Assembly: GCF_014197265.1 (NCBI RefSeq)
Contig: NZ_JACIFH010000001.1
Span: forward strand, 992,001-1,056,000
Direction: 5' to 3'
Length of the DNA: 64,000 nucleotides
DNA from: Microbacterium invictum
GTDB taxonomy: Bacteria > Actinomycetota > Actinomycetes > Actinomycetales > Microbacteriaceae
A program made the translations under genes and the position numbers. The notes beneath the pieces are model-generated. The model was given only the letters and a program-made list of their open reading frames with translations, ran no database searches and was not told where the DNA came from. Below, piece by piece: positions 38,391-49,770 of the stretch (positions are counted from its first letter, which is position 1; every line of letters begins with the position of its first letter).

Positions 38391-39691
38391 CACAGGCCAT
38401 CCTCATCCGCGGTGCACAGCTCGCCTCCGGAGTCACTGCCGATCTCCTCCTCGAAGACGGCCGCATCTCCGAGACGGGCAGCGGCCTGACCCGGACCGGC
38501 GCGACGGTCGTCGACGCCGACGGACTGATCGCGCTGCCCGGTCTCGTCGACCTGCACACGCACCTGCGCGAACCCGGCTACGAGGCATCCGAGACGATCC
38601 TCAGCGGCTCACGCGCCGCCGCCGCCGGCGGCTACACCACCGTGTTCGCGATGCCCAACACCTCGCCGGTGGCCGACACGGCCGGGGTCGTCGAGCAGGA
38701 GCTCGCGCTGGGCGAGGCCGCCGGATACGTCCACGTGCAGCCCATCGGCGCGGTCACCGTCGGGCAGAAGGGCGAGCGTCTGGCCGAACTCGGCGCCATG
38801 GCGTCGTCCCGCGCCCGCGTGCGGGTCTTCAGCGACGACGGCTTCTGCGTCTTCGACCCGCTCATCATGCGCCGGGCCCTCGAGTACGTGAAGGCATTCG
38901 ACGGCGTCATCGCCCAGCACGCGCAGGACCCCCGGCTCACCGAGGGCGCCCAGATGAACGAGGGCACCGTGTCGGCCGAGCTGGGCCTGGCCGGCTGGCC
39001 CGCCGTCGCCGAGGAGTCGATCATCGCCCGCGACGTGCTGCTCGCCGAGCACGTCGGCTCCCGGCTGCATGTCTGCCACCTGTCCACCGCCGGGTCGGTC
39101 GACATCATCCGGTGGGCCAAGAAGCGCGGCGTGAACGTCACCGCAGAGGTCACCCCCCACCATCTGCTGCTCACCGAGGAGCTCGTGCGCGGGTACGACC
39201 CCCGGTTCAAGGTCAACCCGCCGCTGCGCCGCGACGAGGACGTCCTCGCGGTCCGCGAGGGGCTCGCCGACGGCACGATCGACATCGTCGCCACCGACCA
39301 CGCCCCGCATCCGGCCGAGGCGAAGTCGTGCGAGTGGCAGGCGGCGGCGAACGGCATGGTGGGCCTCGAGTCGGCGCTCCGCGTCGTCCAGCAGGCGATG
39401 GTCGACACCGGCCTCATCGGCTGGGACGACGTGGCCCGGGTCATGTCGGCCGCCCCCGCCCGCATCGGCCGGCTCGAACGCGCCGGAACCCCGCTCGAGG
39501 TGGGCGCTCCGGCATCCCTCACCCTCTACGACCCGGCGCCGGTCCGCACGTTCTCGCGCGACGACCTGCGCGGGCGCAGCCAGAACTCGCCCTACCTCGG
39601 CCGTGAGCTGCCGGGTGAGGTGCGCTGGACATTCTTCGGCGGTCGCCCGACCGTCGCCGACGCCCGCATCGCCGAGGAGGCGCGCGCATGA
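38387..39691 (+). CDS. pyrC: dihydroorotase
   Basis: Closes carbamoyl aspartate to dihydroorotate. It has 434 residues, type I (amidohydrolase) size. The first zinc ligands are in [17 protein letters not shown] near residue 55. [17 protein letters not shown] near 228 and [12 protein letters not shown] near 305 (catalytic Asp) follow. Because it is metal-complete, it should be active rather than a structural PyrC homologue. Confidence 0.96.
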   Translation: MTQAILIRGAQLASGVTADLLLEDGRISETGSGLTRTGATVVDADGLIALPGLVDLHTHLREPGYEASETILSGSRAAAAGGYTTVFAMPNTSPVADTAGVVEQELALGEAAGYVHVQPIGAVTVGQKGERLAELGAMASSRARVRVFSDDGFCVFDPLIMRRALEYVKAFDGVIAQHAQDPRLTEGAQMNEGTVSAELGLAGWPAVAEESIIARDVLLAEHVGSRLHVCHLSTAGSVDIIRWAKKRGVNVTAEVTPHHLLLTEELVRGYDPRFKVNPPLRRDEDVLAVREGLADGTIDIVATDHAPHPAEAKSCEWQAAANGMVGLESALRVVQQAMVDTGLIGWDDVARVMSAAPARIGRLERAGTPLEVGAPASLTLYDPAPVRTFSRDDLRGRSQNSPYLGRELPGEVRWTFFGGRPTVADARIAEEARA

Positions 39692-40209
39692 CCCGCGAAG
39701 TCCTTCTGCTCATCTTCATCGCCCTCACCGTGGTGCTGATCGGGCTGGGGATCTGGGCGTGGCTGCGACGACGACGCCGGGACAGCGGCCTGCCGGCACC
39801 GTTCGCGGAGCTCCCGGAGGGCGCGACCACGACGGCGGTCTTCGCGGGCTTCTACGTCGCCACCACCCGTCATGGCGAGCCGCTCGAGCGTCTCGCCGTC
39901 CGCGGGCTCGCGTTCCGCTCCCGCGTGGCGATCACCGTCACCGACATCGGGGTGGCGCTCGACCTCACCGGCCAGCCGCGCATGTTCCTGCCCGCGACGC
40001 AGATCCGCGGTGTCGCCCAGGCGACCGTCGCGATCGACCGCGTCGTCGAGAAGGACGGCCTGGTGCGCCTCACCTGGCCCGCCGGCGACCAGCTCGTGGA
40101 CTCCTATCTGCGGCCGCAGGACGACTCGGCCCGCGCCCTGGCCGATGCGATCACCGGCATCCTCCCCATTTCTGCCCCCGAGACCACACCGACGGGAACC
40201 GACGCATGA
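39688..40209 (+). CDS. membrane-anchored protein of the pyr operon (Rv1382-like)
   Basis: 173 residues. One N-terminal membrane helix at about residues 5-25 ([21 protein letters not shown]) is followed by RRRRR, then a compact cytoplasmic beta-rich domain ([41 protein letters not shown]) that resembles a PH-like fold. Function is unknown. A gene of this type sits at the same place between pyrC and carA in mycobacteria (Rv1382). Overlaps of 4 bases on both sides argue for co-translation with pyrC and carA. Confidence 0.8.
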   Translation: MTREVLLLIFIALTVVLIGLGIWAWLRRRRRDSGLPAPFAELPEGATTTAVFAGFYVATTRHGEPLERLAVRGLAFRSRVAITVTDIGVALDLTGQPRMFLPATQIRGVAQATVAIDRVVEKDGLVRLTWPAGDQLVDSYLRPQDDSARALADAITGILPISAPETTPTGTDA

Positions 40210-41359
40210 CCTTCACTCTCGATCCCGCTGTCCTCGTCCTCGAGGACGGCAGCCGCCACACCGGACGCGCCTACGGCGCACGCGGCACCACGCTCGGCGA
40301 AGTCGTCTTCGCCACCGGCATGACCGGCTACCAGGAGACGCTCACCGACCCGTCCTACGCCGGCCAGATCGTGCTGCAGACCGCGCCGCACATCGGCAAC
40401 ACCGGCATGAACTCCGAGGACGTCGAGTCGCGCCGCATCTGGGTCGCCGGCTACATCGTCCGCGACCCCTCCCGCATCGTGTCGAACTGGCGCTCGGAGG
40501 AGTCGCTCGACGACGCCCTGACCCGCGACGGCATCGTCGGCATCAGCGGCATCGACACGCGCGCCGTGACCCGCGTACTGCGCTCGGCGGGCTCGATGCG
40601 CGGCGGCGTGTTCTCGGGCGAGGCGGCCGGCCTCGACCCCGAGGAGCAGCTGCGCATCGTCCGCGAGGCGCCGCAGATGGCCGGGCAGAATCTGTCGGCC
40701 CAGGTGTCGGTCGCCCAGGCCGAGGTGACCCCGGCGACGGGGGAGCGGATCGGCAGCCTGGCCGTCCTCGACCTGGGCGTCAAGAAGGCGACCGTCGACA
40801 ATCTCGCCGCCCGCGGGTTCGACGTGCACGTCCTGCCGCAGGATGCCACCATCGACGACATCCGAGCCCTCGACCCGGTCGGGGTCTTCTACTCGAACGG
40901 TCCCGGCGACCCCGCCGCCAGCGACGACCACGTGGCGCTGCTGCGCTCGGTGCTCGACGAGAAGCTGCCGTTCTTCGGCATCTGCTTCGGCAACCAGCTG
41001 CTGGGCCGTGCCCTCGGCTTCGGCACCTACAAGCTGCCCTTCGGCCACCGCGGCATCAACCAGCCGGTGCTCGACAAGCAGACCGGCCGCGTCGAGATCA
41101 CGGCGCACAACCACGGCTTCGCCGTCGACGCGCCCACCGAGGGCACCGTCGACAGCCCGGCCGGCTACGGCCGCGTCGAAGTCAGCCACGTCGGCCTCAA
41201 CGACAACGTCGTGGAGGGCCTGCGCGCCCTCGACCTCCCGGCATTCTCGGTGCAGTACCACCCCGAGGCCGCAGCGGGACCCCACGACGCCAACTACCTG
41301 TTCGACCGTTTCCGCGACCTCGTCGTGACGACCATCGCCGCAAAGGCGGAGGGGAAGTA

Positions 41360-41360
<1 letters not shown>
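40206..41360 (+). CDS. carA: carbamoyl-phosphate synthase small chain
   Basis: Glutaminase that feeds ammonia to CarB. It has 384 residues. The N-terminal domain begins [16 protein letters not shown]. The class I amidotransferase triad lies in [12 protein letters not shown] (nucleophile Cys near residue 260) and [13 protein letters not shown] near 344. The stop TAA shares one base with the carB ATG (TAATG). Confidence 0.97.
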
Positions 41361-44643
<3,283 letters not shown>

Positions 44644-44647
<4 letters not shown>

Positions 44648-45504
44648 CGGGATTCGGCACGCGCCTGCGCGCGGCCATGGACGCCTCGGGGCAGCTGTGC
44701 GTGGGGATCGACCCGCACGCCGGGCTGCTGACTGAGTGGGGGCTGGATGCCACGGCATCCGGTGCCCGCGAATTCGGGCTGCGCGTCGTCGGCGCCGCGG
44801 CCGGGCGCGTCCCGGTGGTCAAGCCGCAGGTGGCGTTCTTCGAGCGCTTCGGCTCGGCCGGCTTCGCCGCCCTCGAAGAGGTCATCGCCGCCGCCCGGGC
44901 CGCCGGGCTCCTGGTGCTCGCCGACGCCAAGCGCGGCGACATCGGCTCGACCATGGACGGCTACGCCGAGGCGTGGCTCGCCGCCGGCTCTCCGCTGGAG
45001 TCGGATGCCGTGACCGTGAGCCCCTACCTCGGTCCCGGCTCGCTGCGCGGCATCGTCAGCGCGGCGGTACGGTCCGGCAAGGGCTTGTTCGTGCTCGCCG
45101 CGACCTCGAACCCGGAAGCCCTCGGCGTGCAGTCCGCCGAAGTGACGGTCGCCGACGCCCAGCGCGGGCAGTCGGTCGCCGACTGGGTCGCGCACGGCCT
45201 GGCCTGGGCGAACTCGTCGCCCGCCGCCGGTGACGGGCTCGGCCCGATCGGCTTCGTCGTGGGCGCCACCGTCGACCGCGCACAGGTCGGGCTCACCGAC
45301 GACGCCCTGCGGGACGCCCCGATCCTCGCACCGGGGTTCGGGGCCCAAGGCGCGCGCCTGGCCGACCTCGGCGCGCTGTTCGGCGATCTCGCGCCCCAGG
45401 TCCTGGCATCTGCGAGCCGCAGCATTCTCGGCGCCGGCCCCGGCGGGCTGGTCGCCGCCATCGACGCACACAACAGAGAGCTCCAGGAGGGCATCCATGG
45501 CTGA
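44644..45504 (+). CDS. pyrF: orotidine 5'-phosphate decarboxylase (type 2)
   Basis: Last step to UMP. It has 286 residues, the longer type 2 form common in actinobacteria. The catalytic motif is [20 protein letters not shown] near residue 95. [11 protein letters not shown] near the start and [15 protein letters not shown] near 60 are family features. The dihydroorotate dehydrogenase and orotate phosphoribosyltransferase genes are not in this operon. The last 8 bases overlap the start of the mIHF-gmk fusion gene, whose ribosome site CAGGAGG lies inside pyrF. Confidence 0.95.
44745..44760. repeat. GGATGCC-AC-GGCATCC inverted repeat inside pyrF
   Basis: Two 7-base arms separated by AC. It encodes LDATAS and uses GAT and GCA, codons otherwise rare here. 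Confidence 0.7.
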
Positions 45505-46393
45505 GGGACAGCGTCCGCCCGAGGTCGATCGCGTCGCCGCATCCAGGCGCGCGGTCGCCGCACGGCGGGAGCGTGCCGCGCTCAAACGCGATGTGACGAC
45601 GCGGGTCATCACCCCGCAGGAGCTTCTGCGTCGCGCCCAGTCGCATCCCGAGTCGCCGGCCGGGGCGATGCGGATCACCGAGTTCCTCACCGCGATTCCG
45701 GCCGTCGGCGAGGGCAAGCGCGACCGCATCCTGGCATCCCTCGAGATCTCACCGGTCAAGCGCCTGGGCGGTTTGGGCGTGCGCCAGCGGGTCGTCCTGC
45801 GCCGGTTCCTCGACGAGCGCTGGCCAGAACCCGCGCCCCGCGATGCGCGCAGCAACCTGATCGTGCTGGCGGGCCCGACGGCCGTCGGCAAGGGCACCGT
45901 CGCCGCGCACATCAAGGCGCACCACCCCGAGATCCTGCTGTCGGTGTCGGCCACCACGCGTGCGCCGCGCCCCGGTGAAGTCGACGGCGAGCACTACTTC
46001 TTCGTCGACGATGCGGAGTTCGACCGGCTCATCTCGAGCGGCGAGCTGCTCGAGCACGCCACGGTGCACAACGCCTTCCGCTACGGCACGCCGAAGGCGC
46101 CGATCGAGAGCGCCCTCGCCGAGGGCCGCACCGTGCTGCTCGAGATCGACCTCCAGGGTGCGCGCCAGGTGCGTGAGGCGGCGCCGGACGCGAACCTCGT
46201 CTTCCTGCTGCCGCCGAGCTGGGACGAGCTCGTGCAGCGCCTCGTCGGCCGCGGCACCGAGGGCGAGGAAGAGCGTACGCGGCGTCTGAAGACCGCACGC
46301 CGCGAGCTTGCCTCACAAGGCGAATTCGACCACCACGTGGTCAACGACGATGTGGCCCGCGCCGCCGCCGAGGTGGCCGCGCTCGCACACTGA
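45497..46393 (+). CDS. gmk: fusion of mIHF-type integration host factor and guanylate kinase
   Basis: 298 residues in one frame. Residues about 10-112 match actinobacterial IHF (mIHF): basic RRAVAARRERAALKRDV, then FLTAIPAVGEGKRDRIL and VKRLGGLGVRQRVVLRRFL, the helix-two-turn-helix DNA-binding core. Residues about 118-298 are a complete guanylate kinase: P-loop GPTAVGKG (126-133), TTRAPRPGEVDGEHYFF, and LLEIDLQGARQVRE. In mycobacteria mihF and gmk are separate neighbours (Rv1388, Rv1389), so a fusion is the simplest history. No stop or restart site is visible between the domains. ATG at 45497 has CAGGAGG 6 bases upstream. The stop is back-to-back with the convergent GNAT stop. Confidence 0.92.
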   Translation: MAEGQRPPEVDRVAASRRAVAARRERAALKRDVTTRVITPQELLRRAQSHPESPAGAMRITEFLTAIPAVGEGKRDRILASLEISPVKRLGGLGVRQRVVLRRFLDERWPEPAPRDARSNLIVLAGPTAVGKGTVAAHIKAHHPEILLSVSATTRAPRPGEVDGEHYFFVDDAEFDRLISSGELLEHATVHNAFRYGTPKAPIESALAEGRTVLLEIDLQGARQVREAAPDANLVFLLPPSWDELVQRLVGRGTEGEEERTRRLKTARRELASQGEFDHHVVNDDVARAAAEVAALAH

Positions 46394-46861
46394 TCACGGT
46401 CGTCGAATGACCTTGACGAGCGTCTCGTCGACCTCGGTCGCGGTGCGGCGGACGCCGTCCGCGTCGACGTACTCATACGTGACGGTCGACAGTTCGCCCG
46501 TGCCGACATACCCGAGGCGCTCATACAGCGCGCGAGCGCGGGGATTGTCCTCAGCGACCCCCACGGCCAGCTGACCACCGCCGGCGACACGCGCTTCGGC
46601 GGCGGCGATGAGCGCGCTGCCCACGCCGAGACCCCGATGCGTCGCAACGACGTTCAGGTTCTTCAGCTCGGCATGGGAAGTCGATACCAGTTGCCCAGAA
46701 CCCACGCAGCGGTCGCCCTCCCAGGCCACCAAGAGCACGCTGTATCCGCTCTGCTGCTGCTCCCACATGGCGCGCACAAAACCCTGGCCGGGCGGTTCGT
46801 CGGCTTCGATCCGCTCGATCTCCGCCTCCGCCAGCCGGCGCACCTCGACGTCGTCACTCAT
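46394..46861 (-). CDS. GNAT family N-acetyltransferase
   Basis: 155 residues. Acetyl-CoA loop THRGLGVGSALIAAAEARV is near residue 75 and ARALYERLGYVGTG near 110. Substrate unknown. ATG at 46861 is preferred because GAGGG lies 5 bases upstream; an ATG three codons earlier is possible. It is convergent with the gmk fusion (TGATCA supplies both stops) and divergent from the sulfur cassette, so it may mark the edge of that insertion. Confidence 0.86.
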   Translation of the reverse strand: MSDDVEVRRLAEAEIERIEADEPPGQGFVRAMWEQQQSGYSVLLVAWEGDRCVGSGQLVSTSHAELKNLNVVATHRGLGVGSALIAAAEARVAGGGQLAVGVAEDNPRARALYERLGYVGTGELSTVTYEYVDADGVRRTATEVDETLVKVIRRP

Positions 46862-47024
46862 GGCCCTCATCCAAGCATGGGCGGCAGCAGGTGATCGAAG
46901 AGCTGAGACGCCGGGTGGGACAGCCGTCGGGCGGGATCTGATCTCACGTCTACGGCGCGAACCCGGCGTTTCGGTTCATTACGGCTGACTTCGTCATCGA
47001 CGGTCCGCCCGCCACGATGAAGAC

Positions 47025-47849
47025 ATGTCCAGCACACTGCTCGCGCCCGCGCGCGCCTCGGCGACGGTGGCCGATGTCGCCGTTCACGCCGACGGTGTCG
47101 GGCGCGCGTTCGACTCGCCGACCGGCCGGAACCAGGTGCTGCGTGCCGTCGACCTCACTGTGGCCAAGGGCGAGATCGTCGCGATCGTCGGACCCTCCGG
47201 CTGCGGCAAGTCGACGCTGCTGCGCCTCATCGGCGGCCTCGACCGCCCCACCGCGGGCACGATCCAGGTGGGCGGCTCGCAGGTCACCGACACCGATGAG
47301 CGCACCGCTGTCGCATTCCAGGAGCCCCGACTGCTGCCCTGGCGCACCCTCGCCCAGAACGTCCAGCTCGGCCTGCGTCGTGGGACGAAGCAGCGTGCCG
47401 GCAAGGACCGGATCGCTCAGCTCCTGGAGCTGGTGGGTCTCGACCACGCCGCCGAGCTGCGTCCCCGCGAGGTCTCCGGCGGCATGGCGCAGCGTGCCTC
47501 TCTCGCCCGCGCTCTGGCCCGCAACCCCGAGGTGCTGCTGCTCGACGAGCCCTTCGGCGCGCTCGACGCCCTGACCCGCCTGCGCATGCAGGACCTCCTG
47601 CTCGATGTCCACGCCGCCCAGCCCACCACGGTGCTGCTGGTCACCCACGATGTCGAAGAGGCGCTCTACCTCGCCGACCGCGTCCTGCTGCTGCGGGCGC
47701 TCGATGCCGATGAGCCCGCAGCAGCCTCGATCGCCCGCACCATCGTCGTGCCGGGCGACCGGCCCCGCGACCGCGCCGATGCCGAGCTCGCCCGTCTGCG
47801 TGCCGAACTGCTCGAGGGCCTCGGCGTCGATACCCACCACTCGCACTGA
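47025..47849 (+). CDS. ABC transporter ATP-binding protein, sulfonate/nitrate/taurine type
   Basis: Powers import of a small organic sulfur or nitrogen compound. It has 274 residues. Walker A GPSGCGKST is near residue 59, the Q-loop VAFQEPRLLPWRTLAQNV near 106 (the EPRLLPW form typical of SsuB/TauB), signature VSGGMAQRASLARAL near 150, Walker B VLLLDEPFGALDALTR near 170, and H-loop VTHDVEEA. First gene of the sulfur cassette. The 163-base gap upstream shows no clear -10 box or riboswitch. Confidence 0.92.
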   Translation: MSSTLLAPARASATVADVAVHADGVGRAFDSPTGRNQVLRAVDLTVAKGEIVAIVGPSGCGKSTLLRLIGGLDRPTAGTIQVGGSQVTDTDERTAVAFQEPRLLPWRTLAQNVQLGLRRGTKQRAGKDRIAQLLELVGLDHAAELRPREVSGGMAQRASLARALARNPEVLLLDEPFGALDALTRLRMQDLLLDVHAAQPTTVLLVTHDVEEALYLADRVLLLRALDADEPAAASIARTIVVPGDRPRDRADAELARLRAELLEGLGVDTHHSH

Positions 47850-47877
47850 CACAGCAACCCACCCGAGAGAGCACCTG

Positions 47878-48918
47878 ATGAACCGCACCTTCCGCCGCAC
47901 CCTCCCCGCCCTCGCCGTCGCCGGCACGCTCACGCTCCTGGCGACCGGCTGCGTCGCCGGCGAGAACGCCGATGCCGCACCCGGCGACGGCGACACCTCG
48001 AACGGCGAATGGTCGACGACCACCCTGTCCATCGACTGGGCCACCTACAACCCGCTCAGCATCATCCTCAAGGAGCAGGGCATCATCGAAGAGGCGCTGG
48101 GCGACAGCGTCAAGGTCGAGTGGGTGCAGTCGGCCGGCTCCAACAAGGCCAACGAGCTGCTGCGCTCGGGATCGATCGACGTCGGCTCGACCGCCGGCTC
48201 GGCGGCGCTGCTCGCCCGCGCCAACGGTTCGCCCATCCAGGTCATCGACATCTACTCCCAGCCCGAGTGGTCGGCCATCGTCGTACCCGAAGGCAGCGAG
48301 ATCACCTCCGTCGCCGACCTCGCCGGAAAGCCGGTCGCCGCCACCGTCGGCACCGACCCGTACTTCTTCCTGCTGCAGTCACTGGCCACCGCCGGCCTCA
48401 CGATCGACGACGTCGAACTGCAGAACCTGCAGCACGCCGACGGCTGGAGCGCCCTGGCCGGCGGCTCGGTCGACGCCTGGTCGGGCCTGGACCCGATCAT
48501 GGCCGCTGCTGAGGTCGACGCGGGCGCGCAGCTGATCTACCGCAACGTCGACTTCAACACCTACGGCTTCCTGAACGCGACCGAGGAGTTCATCACCGAG
48601 CACGCCGACGTCGCCCAGGTCGTCGTGGACGCCTACGAGCAGGCGCGCACGTGGGCTCTGGAGAACCTCGACGAGACAGCGGCTCTGCTCGCCGACGCCG
48701 CCGAGATCGACCTCGAGGTCGCGACGAAGGTCATCCAGGAGCGTTCGAACCTCGATGTCAGCGGCGTCCCCGGGGCAGACCAGCTCGCCGTGCTCGAGAT
48801 CATCGCGCCGGTGATCATCGAATCGGGCGATGTCGCCGGCGGTGAGGATGCCGTCAACGAGGCACTCGAGACCATCATCAACCCGACCTTCGCCGAGCAG
48901 GCGGTGAGCGGGCAGTGA
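47878..48918 (+). CDS. ABC transporter substrate-binding lipoprotein, aliphatic sulfonate type
   Basis: Surface receptor of the importer. It has 346 residues. A lipoprotein signal ends in LLATGC near residue 24, so the mature protein is lipid-anchored at Cys. The fold is SsuA/TauA-like: IDWATYNPLSIILKEQG, VQSAGSNKANELLRSGSIDVGSTAG, and VAATVGTDPYFFLLQSLATAG. The ligand cannot be named; the neighbouring metY gene favours an organosulfur compound. Starts 28 bases after the ATPase gene; its stop overlaps the permease start. Confidence 0.91.
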   Translation: MNRTFRRTLPALAVAGTLTLLATGCVAGENADAAPGDGDTSNGEWSTTTLSIDWATYNPLSIILKEQGIIEEALGDSVKVEWVQSAGSNKANELLRSGSIDVGSTAGSAALLARANGSPIQVIDIYSQPEWSAIVVPEGSEITSVADLAGKPVAATVGTDPYFFLLQSLATAGLTIDDVELQNLQHADGWSALAGGSVDAWSGLDPIMAAAEVDAGAQLIYRNVDFNTYGFLNATEEFITEHADVAQVVVDAYEQARTWALENLDETAALLADAAEIDLEVATKVIQERSNLDVSGVPGADQLAVLEIIAPVIIESGDVAGGEDAVNEALETIINPTFAEQAVSGQ

Positions 48919-49769
48919 CCCTCGCGGGGCAGGAGTACCTCACCGGGTCGGCGGTACCTTCTGAGGAACAGCCGGCCGGGACCCCTGCCTCGCGGCCGAA
49001 GAGCACGTCGTTCTGGGACCGCACATGGGTGCGCATCATCGGCGGCGCGCTCGTGCCGCTGGCAGTGCTGGCGGCCTGGCAGGCCGTCACCACGACGGGG
49101 CTGATCCCCACCTACCGGCTGGCCCCGCCCGCCTCGGTCTTCGCCGCCGCGGTCGACCTCATCGAGCGCGGCGAACTGTGGATCCACGTGGCGATCTCGG
49201 TGCAGCGCGTCCTGATCGGATTCGCGATCGGCTCGCTCATCGGTCTGACCGTGGCCGCGTTCGTGGGCCTGACGCGAGTCGGCGACGTGCTGCTGAGCCC
49301 GATCCTGGCCGCGTTCCGGGCCATCCCGTCGCTCGCGCTGGTGCCGCTGCTGATCCTGTGGATGCAGATCGGCGAAGAGTCGAAGGTCACCCTGATCGCG
49401 ATCGGCGCCTTCTTCCCGGTGTTCACGACCGTGGCATCCGGGCTGCGGCACGTCGACCCGCAGCTGGTCGAGATGGGGCGCTCGTTCAGCCTCCGCGGCT
49501 GGAACCTGTTCCGCACCGTGCAGCTGCCCGCCGTCATCCCGGCGATGGTCTCGGGCCTGCGGCTCGCCCTGGCTCAGGCCTGGCTGTTCCTGGTGGCCGC
49601 GGAGCTGCTCGGTGCCTCCATGGGCCTCGGCTTCATCCTGACCGAATCGTCGAACACCGGACGCGTGGACCGGCTCCTGCTGGCCATCGTGCTGCTCGCC
49701 GTGCTCGGCACCATCTCGGACGCGATCGTGAGCCTGGTGCACCGGCGTCTGCTGAAGAAGTGGTCCTGA
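48915..49769 (+). CDS. ABC transporter permease, sulfonate type
   Basis: Membrane channel of the importer. It has 284 residues with about six helices, first at residues 43-60. The ATPase-contact loop is GMR-type: VEMGRSFSLRGWNLFRTVQLPAVIPAMVSGLRLAL near residue 190. The N-terminal 35 residues are hydrophilic. GTG at 48915 overlaps the lipoprotein stop as GTGA. Similar to SsuC. Confidence 0.92.
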   Translation: MTLAGQEYLTGSAVPSEEQPAGTPASRPKSTSFWDRTWVRIIGGALVPLAVLAAWQAVTTTGLIPTYRLAPPASVFAAAVDLIERGELWIHVAISVQRVLIGFAIGSLIGLTVAAFVGLTRVGDVLLSPILAAFRAIPSLALVPLLILWMQIGEESKVTLIAIGAFFPVFTTVASGLRHVDPQLVEMGRSFSLRGWNLFRTVQLPAVIPAMVSGLRLALAQAWLFLVAAELLGASMGLGFILTESSNTGRVDRLLLAIVLLAVLGTISDAIVSLVHRRLLKKWS

Positions 49770-49770
49770 C

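Noticed and set aside
46862..47024. Possible SAM or other sulfur riboswitch before the ABC transporter genes
   Set aside because: I could not draw any known riboswitch fold in these 163 bases; only weak inverted repeats occur.
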